A stretch of 64,000 nucleotides of DNA from Mucilaginibacter phyllosphaerae (GTDB taxonomy: Bacteria; Bacteroidota; Bacteroidia; Sphingobacteriales; Sphingobacteriaceae). The stretch covers positions 682,001 through 746,000 of the forward strand of contig NZ_SNQG01000002.1 in NCBI RefSeq assembly GCF_004378255.1, read 5' to 3'. A model generated the notes under the pieces. It had not been told where the DNA came from, did no database searches, and was given only the letters and a program-made list of their open reading frames with translations. Shown here in pieces: positions 26,682 through 36,206 of the stretch; the stretch's first letter is position 1, and each line of letters begins with the position of its first letter. A program made the translations under genes and the position numbers.

Positions 26682-28211
26682 ATGCAAGAAAAAATCCTCA
26701 TTCTTGACTTCGGTTCGCAGTTCACCCAGCTTATCGCGCGCCGTGTCAGGGAGCTCAATATTTACTGTGAAATCCATCCCTTTAATAAAGTTCCTGAAGT
26801 TGACGCAAGCGTAAAAGGTATTATCCTTTCGGGCAGCCCGTATTCTGTACGCCAGGACGATGCCCCTCATTTTGAATTTGCCAAACACCATAAAACCCTG
26901 CCTATTTTGGGCGTTTGCTATGGTGCGCAATACGTAGCTCATTTTCATGGCGGCGAGGTTTTAGCATCAAGCACTCGCGAATATGGCCGCGCTAATCTGG
27001 ATTTTATTAAGCCGGATACCATCCTGTTTAAGGATGTACCGCTTGGCTCGCAGGTGTGGATGTCGCATGGGGATACCATTGCCCGCATTGCAGATGATTT
27101 TGAGGTGATTGCCAGTACGGATAGTGTAAAAGTTGCAGCCTACCATATCACCGGTACCGAAACTTACGGCATCCAGTTTCATCCCGAGGTTACCCACAGT
27201 ATCGATGGCAAACAATTGCTGCAAAACTTTTTGGTAGACATTTGCGGTTGCAGCCAGGATTGGACCCCGGACTCGTTTATCGAAACCACCATTGCCGAAC
27301 TGAAGGCGAAATTGGGCGATGATAAGGTAGTTTTAGGTCTTTCAGGCGGTGTAGATTCTTCTGTGGCGGCGGTATTGCTGCACCAGGCCATTGGTAAAAA
27401 CCTGCATTGTATATTTGTTGATAACGGCTTATTGCGTAAGGACGAGTACCAATCGGTATTGGATTCGTACCAGCACATGGGCCTTAATATAAAGGGAATA
27501 GATGCTAAACAACGTTTTTACGATGCCTTATCCGGCTTAACTGATCCCGAGAAAAAACGGAAAGCCATTGGCCGCGTGTTCATCGAGGTATTTGATGATG
27601 CCGCACATGAGGTACAGGGTGTAAGCTGGTTAGGCCAGGGTACCATCTACCCGGATGTTATCGAGTCTGTTTCAGTAAAGGGGCCGTCAGCAACTATCAA
27701 ATCGCATCATAATGTAGGCGGGTTGCCAGATTTTATGAAGCTGAAGGTTGTAGAGCCTTTAAACACGCTGTTTAAGGATGAAGTGCGCCGTGTGGGTACC
27801 GCTTTAGGTATAGATCCTAACATACTTGGCCGCCACCCTTTTCCCGGTCCGGGCTTGGCTATCAGGATCTTAGGCGATATTACGCCCGAGAAAGTTGACA
27901 TTTTACAACAGGCAGATGCGATTTATATCAACAATTTACGCTCGGCCGGTGTTTATGATAAAGTTTGGCAGGCGGGCGCCATTTATTTACCGGTACAATC
28001 GGTAGGTGTAATGGGCGATGAGCGTACTTATGAGAATGTAATTTGCCTGCGCGCAGTAGAATCATTAGACGGCATGACGGCAGATTGGTGCCACCTGCCT
28101 TATGATCTGCTGGCCAAGATCTCTAACGAGATCATTAACAACGTTAAAGGAATTAACCGGGTAGTATATGACATCAGTTCGAAACCACCGGCCACCATTG
28201 AGTGGGAATAA
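26682..28211 (+). CDS. guaA: GMP synthase (glutamine-hydrolysing)
   Basis: 509 aa from ATG 26682; a longer in-frame start would run through the promoter, and the [13 protein letters not shown] start matches Bacteroidota GuaA. Class I glutamine amidotransferase with Cys79 (GVCYGAQY), His167 and Glu169 (FHPEV), then the ATP-pyrophosphatase P-loop SGGVDSS at 221-227 and the C-terminal dimerisation domain ending KPPATIEWE. Converts XMP to GMP. The next gene starts inside its last 44 nt. Confidence 0.97.
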   Translation: MQEKILILDFGSQFTQLIARRVRELNIYCEIHPFNKVPEVDASVKGIILSGSPYSVRQDDAPHFEFAKHHKTLPILGVCYGAQYVAHFHGGEVLASSTREYGRANLDFIKPDTILFKDVPLGSQVWMSHGDTIARIADDFEVIASTDSVKVAAYHITGTETYGIQFHPEVTHSIDGKQLLQNFLVDICGCSQDWTPDSFIETTIAELKAKLGDDKVVLGLSGGVDSSVAAVLLHQAIGKNLHCIFVDNGLLRKDEYQSVLDSYQHMGLNIKGIDAKQRFYDALSGLTDPEKKRKAIGRVFIEVFDDAAHEVQGVSWLGQGTIYPDVIESVSVKGPSATIKSHHNVGGLPDFMKLKVVEPLNTLFKDEVRRVGTALGIDPNILGRHPFPGPGLAIRILGDITPEKVDILQQADAIYINNLRSAGVYDKVWQAGAIYLPVQSVGVMGDERTYENVICLRAVESLDGMTADWCHLPYDLLAKISNEIINNVKGINRVVYDISSKPPATIEWE

Positions 28212-29430
28212 GTGGTTAATATTTGTTTTAACGGCGCTGATAATGGGTGCATGTTCGCCTAAGGTACGAACTGTACCTTCAAACACTGTAAAAACAACAA
28301 CTGAAAACCCCGTAGTTAAAAAAGATAAACCTGCTGACAAGCCTCCGGTAAAAACACCGGAGGCCAGGGTATCACCCATATCGCTTGTACTGCCCTTGAA
28401 CCTTGACCACGCCGCTACAGGCCAAAGCTACACCTCTGCAAATTTAAACGCAGCTAACATGTCGGTTGATTATTACCAGGGTTTTAAACTTGGCCTGGAT
28501 TCTGCAACTGCCGATGGGGCAAACTTTAAAATACAGATATTTGATAGTAAGGGCAATGCGGCACAGGCACATAGCCTGGGTTTAAACCCGCAGGTAAAAA
28601 ATGCGGAGCTGATAGTTGGACCTATTTTTCCCGATGATGTAAAAGCTTTTACAGCGATGCTTACTAAGCCGCGTAAGCCCGTTATATCGCCGCTATCGCC
28701 GGCAGCACCAGCTACGTTCAGAAATCCTAACCTGATCACCATGACGCCCCCGCTGGAGTATCATGCTATGGGGGCAGCTACTTATGTTGCTAAATCACTG
28801 AAACCCCAAAAAGTATTTATACTAACATCCGGCTTTAGCGAAGAAAAGCTATATGCTGCGCCTTTTAAGCACACATTAGATAGCCTCAGCAAACGAAAGA
28901 TACAGGTTATTATCCTCACCGTTGTGCGTGGCAACCTCACACCTTTAGCTAAACAATTAAATAATAAGGTGCAAAATGTATTTGTAATACCATCAACCAA
29001 GCAGTCGTTTTTGATGGTTACACTGCGCTCTTTAGATACCTTGTCTAACAAGTTCCCGGTAACGGTATTTGGGCACCCAAACTGGGAAAAGTTCGCTTTC
29101 CTGAAAGCCGCGCTGCTGCAACGCCTTAATACGCACATTACTTCATCTGATAAAGTAGATTACAAGAGTGCCGAAACCAATACGTTTTTACGCAATTATC
29201 GCCGCACTTATCATACCGAACCTACCGATTTTGCTATAAAAGGCTTTGACCAGGGCCTTTACTTTGGGCAGCTTTTAGCCGAAGGCGAGGATATGAACAA
29301 ACCCGAATTAAAAGATTTTACCGGTTTGCACAATAGCTTCCATTTTGTAAAAAAGCCGGGCCTGGGCTGGATAAATACACATGTAGATATCTTAAAATAT
29401 CAAAACTTCGATCTAAAGAAAGTGCAATGA
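28168..29430 (+). CDS. PBP1-like (periplasmic binding fold type I) lipoprotein
   Basis: 420 aa. A short N-terminus leads into a lipoprotein signal ([11 protein letters not shown], Cys29), a Lys/Pro/Thr-rich linker to about residue 66, then a type I periplasmic-binding fold similar to LivK/LpoA-type domains ([41 protein letters not shown]). Could be a ligand sensor or an envelope factor. No ABC transporter partner is nearby, so a transport role is not supported. The first ATG overlaps guaA by 44 nt; a start inside the signal sequence is unlikely, so the overlap looks real. The next gene overlaps it by 4 nt. Confidence 0.82.
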   Translation: MTSVRNHRPPLSGNKWLIFVLTALIMGACSPKVRTVPSNTVKTTTENPVVKKDKPADKPPVKTPEARVSPISLVLPLNLDHAATGQSYTSANLNAANMSVDYYQGFKLGLDSATADGANFKIQIFDSKGNAAQAHSLGLNPQVKNAELIVGPIFPDDVKAFTAMLTKPRKPVISPLSPAAPATFRNPNLITMTPPLEYHAMGAATYVAKSLKPQKVFILTSGFSEEKLYAAPFKHTLDSLSKRKIQVIILTVVRGNLTPLAKQLNNKVQNVFVIPSTKQSFLMVTLRSLDTLSNKFPVTVFGHPNWEKFAFLKAALLQRLNTHITSSDKVDYKSAETNTFLRNYRRTYHTEPTDFAIKGFDQGLYFGQLLAEGEDMNKPELKDFTGLHNSFHFVKKPGLGWINTHVDILKYQNFDLKKVQ

Positions 29431-30629
29431 AAGCCATAAACCAGTTAAAGACGTTTCAGCGAATATTGGGCGAATACCCTGCCGATACGCCTTTAAGTAA
29501 ATTTTTACCCGGCTTTTATCGTCAGAATAAACAAATGGGATCTACCGACAGGCGCGTTGCCGGCAGGTTGATATACAACTACTTTCGTTTAGGCCGCGCA
29601 CTACCCAACTTACCAGCCGAAGACCGTTTAATGGTAGCCGAATTTTTGTGCAACACCCAATCCAATTCGTTTTTACAGCATTTTAAGCCCGACTGGGCGG
29701 CATGTATTGGTTTTGGTATTGATGAAAAGATTAATCTGATCAAAACAACTTATCCCGATTTTAAGTTGGAAGATGTATTCCCCTGGGTGCCAAAGCTTTC
29801 TGCAGGAATTGACAGGGATGCCTTCCTGAAATCGTTTTTTATCCAGCCAGATCTGTTTATCCGGATAGCCAAGGGCTTTGAGGCACAGGTAAAAGCTGAA
29901 TTGACCAAAGCCGCTGTTAGTTTTAAGGATGAAGGTAATAACTGCCTGTCGATGCCTAACGGTACCCGGCTGGAAACCATCTTCCCGAAACAGCATTGGT
30001 TTGAAGTGCAGGACCTTTCCTCGCAGCAAACAGCCAATTACTTTAAGCCCCAAAAATGGGATAGCTGGTGGGACGCCTGTGCAGCATCCGGCGGTAAATC
30101 ATTATTGCTCAATAGCTTACAGCCAGATATTAAGTTAGTTGTATCAGATATTCGCGAGTCTGTACTATCCAATCTGGATGAACGTTTCCAGAATGCCGGC
30201 CTGCGTAAGTACCAGAAAAAGGTAATGGACCTGACCGAAAACAACGAGCAGCTACTATATAACTATGCATTCGACGGCATTATACTGGATGCACCGTGCA
30301 GCGGATCGGGTACCTGGGGGCGTACGCCAGAGATGATCAGCCAGTTCGAGATTGCCAAAACCGACTTTTTTAAGCGCCTGCAGCAGGCTATCGTAACCAA
30401 CGTAGCCAAGCATTTAAAGCCCGGCAAACCACTTATTTATATCACCTGCTCGGCCTTTAAGGCAGAGAATGAGGACGTTGTGAATTATATTATCAAAGAC
30501 TTGGGCCTGCAGCTTGAGGAGATGAAAGTACTTACCGGCTACGAGCACAAGGCGGACACGATGTTTGTAGCCCGGATGATAGCTAAGGAAGGGAAGCAGG
30601 AAGATAAGACTCAGGAGGCGGGAGAATAA
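29427..30629 (+). CDS. RsmB/NSUN-type RNA m5C methyltransferase
   Basis: 400 aa. A class I AdoMet methyltransferase with motif IV DAPCSGSGTWGR (Cys291) and the motif VI catalytic region YITCS (Cys341) followed by KAENED, the two-cysteine arrangement diagnostic of RNA cytosine-5 methyltransferases. The N-terminal part (1-140) resembles the NusB/RsmB-like helical domain. The substrate may be 16S rRNA, but tRNA is not excluded. Starts in an ATGA overlap with the preceding lipoprotein gene. Confidence 0.9.
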   Translation: MKAINQLKTFQRILGEYPADTPLSKFLPGFYRQNKQMGSTDRRVAGRLIYNYFRLGRALPNLPAEDRLMVAEFLCNTQSNSFLQHFKPDWAACIGFGIDEKINLIKTTYPDFKLEDVFPWVPKLSAGIDRDAFLKSFFIQPDLFIRIAKGFEAQVKAELTKAAVSFKDEGNNCLSMPNGTRLETIFPKQHWFEVQDLSSQQTANYFKPQKWDSWWDACAASGGKSLLLNSLQPDIKLVVSDIRESVLSNLDERFQNAGLRKYQKKVMDLTENNEQLLYNYAFDGIILDAPCSGSGTWGRTPEMISQFEIAKTDFFKRLQQAIVTNVAKHLKPGKPLIYITCSAFKAENEDVVNYIIKDLGLQLEEMKVLTGYEHKADTMFVARMIAKEGKQEDKTQEAGE

Positions 30630-30714
30630 GTTCCTGGCTTCATGAGTTAAAAAATGTTAATCTTTTCATTTATTGGTAGTTAAGGCCTATTTTAGAGCAT
30701 ACAAACCCGTCGTT

Positions 30715-33120
30715 ATGCTGCAAAACTACTTTACCATTGCCTGGAGAAACATCTGGAAACATAAGCTATTCTCGCTCATCAATATCTTCGGCCTATCGGT
30801 TGGCATTGCGTTCACCTTGCTGATTGCCGCCTACGTATGGCATGAAATAAATGTTAATTCCGATCTTAAAAACTCTGATAACCAATATATTATACAAAGC
30901 CGGTGGAGAGACCCAAATATGGGTTATACCCTTACCGCCCTTGCAGCAATGCCTAAAGCACTGAAAGAGGAATACCCAAACCTGGTTGCCAATTATTACC
31001 ATTGGGATGGGGTAAGCTCCAACGTATCTAAAGGTGATAAACACTTCCGCGAAAGCCTGCAGGTGGGGGACAGCACATTCCTTAAAATGTATGGTTTTGA
31101 ACTACTTTTTGGCGACCCTGAAACGGCCTTAAATGACCCTTTTTCGACCGTGATAACGCAGGCAACCGCCATCAAATATTTTGGCAAAACAGATGTGGTT
31201 GGGCAGGCCGTAACCATCGAAAGTTTCACCGGTACCCGGCACGATTTTACCATCACCGGGGTATTGAAAAAGTTGGGCAAAAATTCGGTTACCCAAATTA
31301 ACGATGCCAGCAACAGCAATTTCTTTTTGCCAGCCGCTGCCGCCAAATTTTTGGGCCGCAGTTTGGACGGCTGGAACAACACCGCCATTGTTGGCCTGTT
31401 ACAATTACAAAAAGGCGTTAAGCCCGAAGCTTTGACGGCCCCCATGAAGAGCCTTATCAAACGCAATGCTCCGCCGCAGATAGCAGAGAACCTTACACCT
31501 TACCTGGTATCGTTAAAATCCTTTTACATCAATGATAGTGGCGGCACTATTAAAAAAATGCTGTACACGCTATCGGCCATTGCGCTGTTCATCCTGCTGA
31601 TGGCGGTTATCAACTTTGTGAACATCTGTATCAGCCGCTCGTCGCAGCGGATGAAGGAAATGGGGATTCGCAAGGTTTTAGGTGGCTTGCGCAAACAACT
31701 CATCTGGCAGTTCCTCACCGAATCGGTATTAATGGTGCTGATTGCCACCCTGATAGCTTTGGGGATGTATGCCCTGGCAAGGCCCTTCTTTGCCAACCTG
31801 TTAGCTACCGATATTAACGGACTGTTATCCTTCCCGATCTATTTTTACCTGATCCCCGTTACACTTGCTTTGATAATTGGCTTGCTGGCGGGTATTTACC
31901 CGGCATTGGTGCTATCCTCGTTAAAATCAATCGATTCGCTGAAAGGGAAGTTAGACAGGGTGAAAGATAACGTAATGTTCCGTAAATCGCTTATTGCTTT
32001 TCAGTTTGGTACGGCTGCGGTGGTGCTGATCTGCGCTTTGGTTATCTCCAAACAGATCAACCTCTTCTTCAGTAAAAGCCTGGGGTATAATAAAGACTAT
32101 GTGGTTTACGCCCAGTTGCCGCGCGATTGGAGCAAGCCCGGCGTTCAAAAAATGGAGGATAAGCGGTACCGCCTGGCACAGTTGCCGCAGGTAAGTTCGG
32201 TATCGTTATCCTGGGAGATCATGGATGGCGGCAATAGCGGCAACCTGCAGGCCTACAAATTAACGGATGCCCCTGCACAAGCGTTTTCATCGCAGTTATT
32301 ACTAACCGATAACCAGTTTGCCGCTACGTATGGCCTCGATATTAAAGCTGGGGAATTTTTTAAACCGCAGTATATGCAGGCAGATTCGGGCAAGGTGGTG
32401 ATCAACCAAACGCAGTTAAAAGCACTGGGTTACAAGCAAGCCAAAGATGCTATCGGGCAGCAGTTTAACGCGGCAGGGATGGCGCCGCTAACTATTTGTG
32501 GTGTAGTGGGCGATTTTATTTTCGGCGGCATGTCTGGCCGGATCCAGCCGATGACTTTTATCAATATCAACCAAACGCCCTTTTACAGGTACTTTTCTAT
32601 CAGGCTAAAGCCCGGCAATATTGAAAATAGCCTGGCTGCCCTCCAAAAAAAATGGGCCGAAGTTTTGCCCGGCGCACCGTTTGAATATGCCTTTATGGAT
32701 GATGCCCTCGCCAAAATGTATAAAACCGAATTACAACTCAAAAAGGCATCGTACCTGGCAACCGGCCTCGCCATCGTTATTGTATTATTGGGCGTACTGG
32801 GGCTCATCTCTCTCAGCATCCAAAAACGCACTAAAGAGATTGGCATCCGCAAGGTACTGGGCTCGTCTGTTAAGGATGTAATACTGCTTTTCCTGAAAGA
32901 TTTTTTGGGTACGGTGATCATAGCCGGGCTGATAGCCTGCCCGCTGGCTTATTGGATGATGAGCAAATGGTTAAACGGGTATGCCTATAAGATCAGTTTA
33001 ACGGCAGTGCCATTTGCTGTAGCCGTAGCGGCTTTGATCATAGTCACCTCTATACTGATAAGCTTGCAAACGGTTAAGGCGGCATTGGCTAACCCGGTAA
33101 AGAGTTTAAGGGCGGAGTAG
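30715..33120 (+). CDS. FtsX/MacB-type ABC transporter permease, large double form
   Basis: 801 aa from ATG 30715; an upstream TTG start was rejected. Topology: N-terminal TM (LFSLINIFGLSVGIAF), a periplasmic MacB_PCD domain, three FtsX helices at about 275-400, a fourth near 420, a second periplasmic domain (about 450-670), and three more FtsX helices at the C-terminus. EMGIRKVLGG and EIGIRKVLGS after the two FtsX helices mark the duplicated repeat. Usually works with an ATP-binding subunit in lipoprotein or peptide export or antimicrobial resistance; no ATPase gene is present nearby, so it is an orphan permease here. Confidence 0.9.
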   Translation: MLQNYFTIAWRNIWKHKLFSLINIFGLSVGIAFTLLIAAYVWHEINVNSDLKNSDNQYIIQSRWRDPNMGYTLTALAAMPKALKEEYPNLVANYYHWDGVSSNVSKGDKHFRESLQVGDSTFLKMYGFELLFGDPETALNDPFSTVITQATAIKYFGKTDVVGQAVTIESFTGTRHDFTITGVLKKLGKNSVTQINDASNSNFFLPAAAAKFLGRSLDGWNNTAIVGLLQLQKGVKPEALTAPMKSLIKRNAPPQIAENLTPYLVSLKSFYINDSGGTIKKMLYTLSAIALFILLMAVINFVNICISRSSQRMKEMGIRKVLGGLRKQLIWQFLTESVLMVLIATLIALGMYALARPFFANLLATDINGLLSFPIYFYLIPVTLALIIGLLAGIYPALVLSSLKSIDSLKGKLDRVKDNVMFRKSLIAFQFGTAAVVLICALVISKQINLFFSKSLGYNKDYVVYAQLPRDWSKPGVQKMEDKRYRLAQLPQVSSVSLSWEIMDGGNSGNLQAYKLTDAPAQAFSSQLLLTDNQFAATYGLDIKAGEFFKPQYMQADSGKVVINQTQLKALGYKQAKDAIGQQFNAAGMAPLTICGVVGDFIFGGMSGRIQPMTFININQTPFYRYFSIRLKPGNIENSLAALQKKWAEVLPGAPFEYAFMDDALAKMYKTELQLKKASYLATGLAIVIVLLGVLGLISLSIQKRTKEIGIRKVLGSSVKDVILLFLKDFLGTVIIAGLIACPLAYWMMSKWLNGYAYKISLTAVPFAVAVAALIIVTSILISLQTVKAALANPVKSLRAE

Positions 33121-33162
33121 CCCCCCCAAGCCCCCTGAAGAGGGAGTTTTTGATTCCCCTGT

Positions 33163-33258
33163 GTCATTGCGAGCGATAGCATGGCAATCTCTTTAGGATA
33201 ATTAAACACCTTGCATGAAGGATTTGCTTCAAGAGATTGCTTCGTACCTCGCAATGAC
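33163..33258. repeat. 96-bp inverted-repeat element (GTCATTGCGAG type)
   Basis: Outer arms GTCATTGCGAG (33163-33173) and CTCGCAATGAC (33248-33258) and inner arms GCAATCTCTT (33184-33193) and AAGAGATTGC (33231-33240) are exact. I recall this arm sequence as a widespread dispersed bacterial intergenic repeat. A C-rich motif of the AAGCCCCCTGAAG type precedes it at 33125-33145. No coding content. Confidence 0.8.
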
Positions 33259-33302
33259 GCGCGGGCCGTTTTTTTGTATCTATGGCACGTACGAGCCGCT
33301 AC

Positions 33303-33456
33303 TGGTCGAAGTTTTAAACTTCTACCAAAAACAAGGCAAGCATTCTGCTTGCGTAAGCTGAAAGCTTACCAGGTTTTAGGTACAGGTTACGCTACGCTAA
33401 ACCTATACCAGTAAGGGGAATTTAGAATTTCCAAAATGAGAGATAGCAATTCTGTT
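33303..33456. repeat. multi-hairpin intergenic element, copy 2 (inverted)
   Basis: Reverse-complement relative of the element at 21318-21470. It contains an exact 36-nt match (33335-33370), a hairpin AGGTT/AACCT with loop ACGCTACGCTA (33384-33404), an exact 18-nt unit (33439-33456), and an extra hairpin GAAGTTT/AAACTTC (33308-33322). In aligned orientation, the hairpin-to-36-nt core of about 80 bp is collinear between copies, while the 18-nt unit lies on opposite sides. Confidence 0.85.
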
Positions 33457-33493
33457 CATTTAAAAATCCTGTAAATTTTGATTCAGGCGATGA

Positions 33494-34798
33494 TTAAACT
33501 ACCTCTGCCACCACAAAAGTACTGCCCCCAACAAATACCAGGTCTTTATCGGTTGCATGGGTTTGTGCTGCTTGCAGGGCTTCTTTTACGGATGGGTAAG
33601 CTTCACCCATCAATCCAAAACCGGCGGCTTTTTCTTTAATGGCTTCCGCTTCCAGCCCTCTGGGGATATCCGGCCGGCAAAAATAGTAGGTTGCATCGGC
33701 TGGCAGCATAGATAGCACCTTGCTGATATCTTTATCATTTACCATACCTATCACAAAATGCAGCTGATCGTACCGGACAGATGCAATATTTTTAAGTACT
33801 TCCGCAATACCTTCGGGGTTGTGGCCGGTATCGCAGATGGTTAGCGGATTTTGGTTGATAGTTTCCCAACGACCGTGCAGGCCGGTCAGTTTTTTTACCT
33901 GTTTAAGTGCCGTGGTAATATGTTCGCCGGTAATGTTGAAACCTTGCATACGCAGTTCTTCCACAGCGGAAAGCACCGTTTTAAGATTTTTTGTTTGATA
34001 GGAACCGTTAAGATCAAGTTGAATAACATGGCTTGCACCGGTAGAAACGTAAGTAGTTTCAACCTCCAGTATTTCGGCTTGTTCCTCTTGGCGAATTTGC
34101 CCTTTTAGCAGTTCTATTCTCCAGGTTTTTGATGCAAAGGTTAACGGCGCGTTCTCTTTTTCGGCTTTATTGATAAATACATCTGCCACTTCAGGCTGGT
34201 GTTCGCCTATAATTACAGGTGTTAAGGGTTTGATGATCCCTGCTTTTTCGGCGGCTATTTTAGGTAAGGTATCGCCCAGTAAGTTCATGTGATCCCAGCC
34301 GATGTTAGTGATAACGGATAGGAGGGGATGGATAACGTTGGTAGAATCCAGCCGGCCGCCTAAACCAACTTCTATCACGGCAATATCCACTTGCTCCTTT
34401 GCAAAAACATCAAAGGCCAGTGCAACCGTCATCTCAAAAAAAGATGGTTTAATCTGCTCAAAGTCCGGCTGATGTTTAGCTACAAAATCAATAACTGTTT
34501 GCTCGCTGATCATTTCTCCGTTAATGCGGATGCGCTCGCGGAAGTCTTTAAGATGCGGTGATGTGTACAAGCCGGTTTTATAACCCGCCACCTGTAATAT
34601 GGCCGCCAGCATGTGCGATGTTGATCCTTTACCATTTGTACCCCCTGTATGGATGCTCCTGAATTTATGTTCGGGGTTATTCAGTATATTAAGTAAAGCA
34701 ATGGTATTGGTCAGGTCTGCCTTGTAAGCAGATGCGCCTACACGGGTAAAAACGGGTAGCTGGGTGTAAAGATAGTTGAGGGTGGCGTTGTAGTCCAT
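33494..34798 (-). CDS. folC: bifunctional folylpolyglutamate/dihydrofolate synthase
   Basis: 434 aa Mur-ligase family enzyme. ATP P-loop GTNGKGS at 53-59, the following TSPHLKDFRERIRINGE folate-binding stretch, and the central VIEVGLGGRLDSTN (metal/ATP) motif. Adds glutamate to dihydropteroate and folates. The start MDYN lies in the last unit of a heptanucleotide tandem repeat; only this ATG is in frame. Last gene of the co-oriented minus-strand cluster that begins near 43149; it is probably read through from tonB, 97 nt upstream, but is functionally unrelated. Confidence 0.95.
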   Translation of the reverse strand: MDYNATLNYLYTQLPVFTRVGASAYKADLTNTIALLNILNNPEHKFRSIHTGGTNGKGSTSHMLAAILQVAGYKTGLYTSPHLKDFRERIRINGEMISEQTVIDFVAKHQPDFEQIKPSFFEMTVALAFDVFAKEQVDIAVIEVGLGGRLDSTNVIHPLLSVITNIGWDHMNLLGDTLPKIAAEKAGIIKPLTPVIIGEHQPEVADVFINKAEKENAPLTFASKTWRIELLKGQIRQEEQAEILEVETTYVSTGASHVIQLDLNGSYQTKNLKTVLSAVEELRMQGFNITGEHITTALKQVKKLTGLHGRWETINQNPLTICDTGHNPEGIAEVLKNIASVRYDQLHFVIGMVNDKDISKVLSMLPADATYYFCRPDIPRGLEAEAIKEKAAGFGLMGEAYPSVKEALQAAQTHATDKDLVFVGGSTFVVAEVV

Positions 34799-34812
34799 AG
34801 TCCATAGTCCAT
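34792..34812. repeat. heptanucleotide tandem repeat at the folC start
   Basis: Three exact copies of AGTCCAT (minus strand ATGGACT). Each copy provides an ATG, in three different frames; only the most downstream starts folC. Further TATGGCTATGG repeats lie in the 97-bp gap up to 34895. Confidence 0.85.
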
Positions 34813-34895
34813 AGGTTTATGGCTATGGCTTAGTATGCAAAATTATAAATAATTATGGCTATGGCCTGCCGTCCATCGGTTTACGGACTAAATTT

Positions 34896-35711
34896 TTAAT
34901 TCACTTTAAACACAAAGGTAAGCGTGCCTTTCTGGCTTTCGGGGGCTGTATCAGAGGTGTTGAAGCGTGAGCGTTTTACGGCGTCTTCGCATTTTTGCAA
35001 TAATCCCGCATCTGTAATAGTTGTGCCACGCCCACCTGCTGTGGCTTGTATCACATTGCCATTCCTATCCACAATAATATCTACTATTACCTTACCTGTA
35101 TAACGGTTACCTGCATCAACTTTTGGGGCACTTACAAAACTGCGCTGTGTAAGGTTTAAATTCCCTCCATTGCCAGATCCTGTGCCGTTGTAATTATTGG
35201 TAAGCGTGGTGCCTGTGGTTTTACCCTGGTTACCCGGTGTGCTGCCTGTACCATCGCCCTCGCCGGTACCATTATTGGTTTTACCTTTATATAGCGCGTT
35301 TTGGTTAACGGTTGGTTTAGCAACTGTTTTGGTGGTAGGCTGCGTAGCTACCGTTTTGCTTGGCGCTTTGCTGTTTGCCGTAACTTCGGGCGCATCTTCG
35401 GTAGTTTGGGTAACTACATTCTTATCACTATTATCAACCTGCTGTTTCTCTTCGGTTGGCGGGGTGGGGGTTACCTTATCCGGCTTGGTATTGTTAGCTT
35501 TTTCGGCAACGGATGGTTCTTCAATGCTCATATAATCATTACCCATGCCTTCGTCAACAGTACCATAGTTTACCAGGATCCCACCTGTGCCTTCCTCATG
35601 CGGCTGCGGCATCTGGAAAACAATAAAGTAGCACAGGGCCATCACCACGCCAAGTATGATACCTGTTGCCAGGAATGCCTTCGGATAATTATTTTCTTCC
35701 CTGTAGTCCAT
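34896..35711 (-). CDS. TonB-like energy transducer
   Basis: 271 aa. A short cytoplasmic N-terminus, one TM anchor (AFLATGIILGVVMALCYFIVF, about 12-32), a Pro/Thr/Lys-rich periplasm-spanning linker with low-complexity Gly/Asn/Thr stretches (about 60-185), and a C-terminal TonB domain (about 190-271; GKVIVDIIVDRNGNV, then GTLTFVFKVN). Follows exbB-exbD in the same orientation, with 93 nt between. Transmits proton-motive force to outer-membrane partners. The nearest candidate partner is the barrel encoded at 38121-39968. Confidence 0.9.
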   Translation of the reverse strand: MDYREENNYPKAFLATGIILGVVMALCYFIVFQMPQPHEEGTGGILVNYGTVDEGMGNDYMSIEEPSVAEKANNTKPDKVTPTPPTEEKQQVDNSDKNVVTQTTEDAPEVTANSKAPSKTVATQPTTKTVAKPTVNQNALYKGKTNNGTGEGDGTGSTPGNQGKTTGTTLTNNYNGTGSGNGGNLNLTQRSFVSAPKVDAGNRYTGKVIVDIIVDRNGNVIQATAGGRGTTITDAGLLQKCEDAVKRSRFNTSDTAPESQKGTLTFVFKVN

Positions 35712-35804
35712 TTATTTTTGAGGTTAAAGGCGAAAGGTTAAGCATTAAAGGTAATGGCATACAAGCTACTCTCAACCTTTCAGCTTTAACTTTTACCCCT
35801 CTGT

Positions 35805-36206
35805 TTATCCCTTCGGTTCTGTTGCCAGTACCAGTTTTATATTTAGTTTTTGTGCAATATCCATTACCTGTACCACATCCTGTATAGCTACGGTACGGTC
35901 TACATACAATACAATTGTTAATTCTGATGCCAGCGCTTTGTAGCTTTGTAATGTAGGCTGTAATTGATCTACCGGTACTTCTTTTTTATCAATGGTGTAC
36001 TTCAGATCTTTATCTATAGATACATTGATGGTTTTTTTGGATACCGATTGCCCGCTGGATGATTTGGGCAGCATCAGTTTAATTACGTTGGGGTTGGTTA
36101 CCGTTGACGCAATCAGGAAGAACAAAAGCAGGAAGAACATGATATCGTTCATGGCCGAAGTATGCACTTCTGCTGATGCGCCTTTATGTCTTTTTCTTAA
36201 ATTCAT
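35805..36206 (-). CDS. ExbD/TolR-family biopolymer transport protein
   Basis: 133 aa. One TM helix near the N-terminus with the essential Asp21 in MNDIMFFLLLFF, then a periplasmic domain ending KLNIKLVLATEPKG. It forms the proton channel with the ExbB protein whose gene overlaps by 4 nt. Confidence 0.95.
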   Translation of the reverse strand: MNLRKRHKGASAEVHTSAMNDIMFFLLLFFLIASTVTNPNVIKLMLPKSSSGQSVSKKTINVSIDKDLKYTIDKKEVPVDQLQPTLQSYKALASELTIVLYVDRTVAIQDVVQVMDIAQKLNIKLVLATEPKG

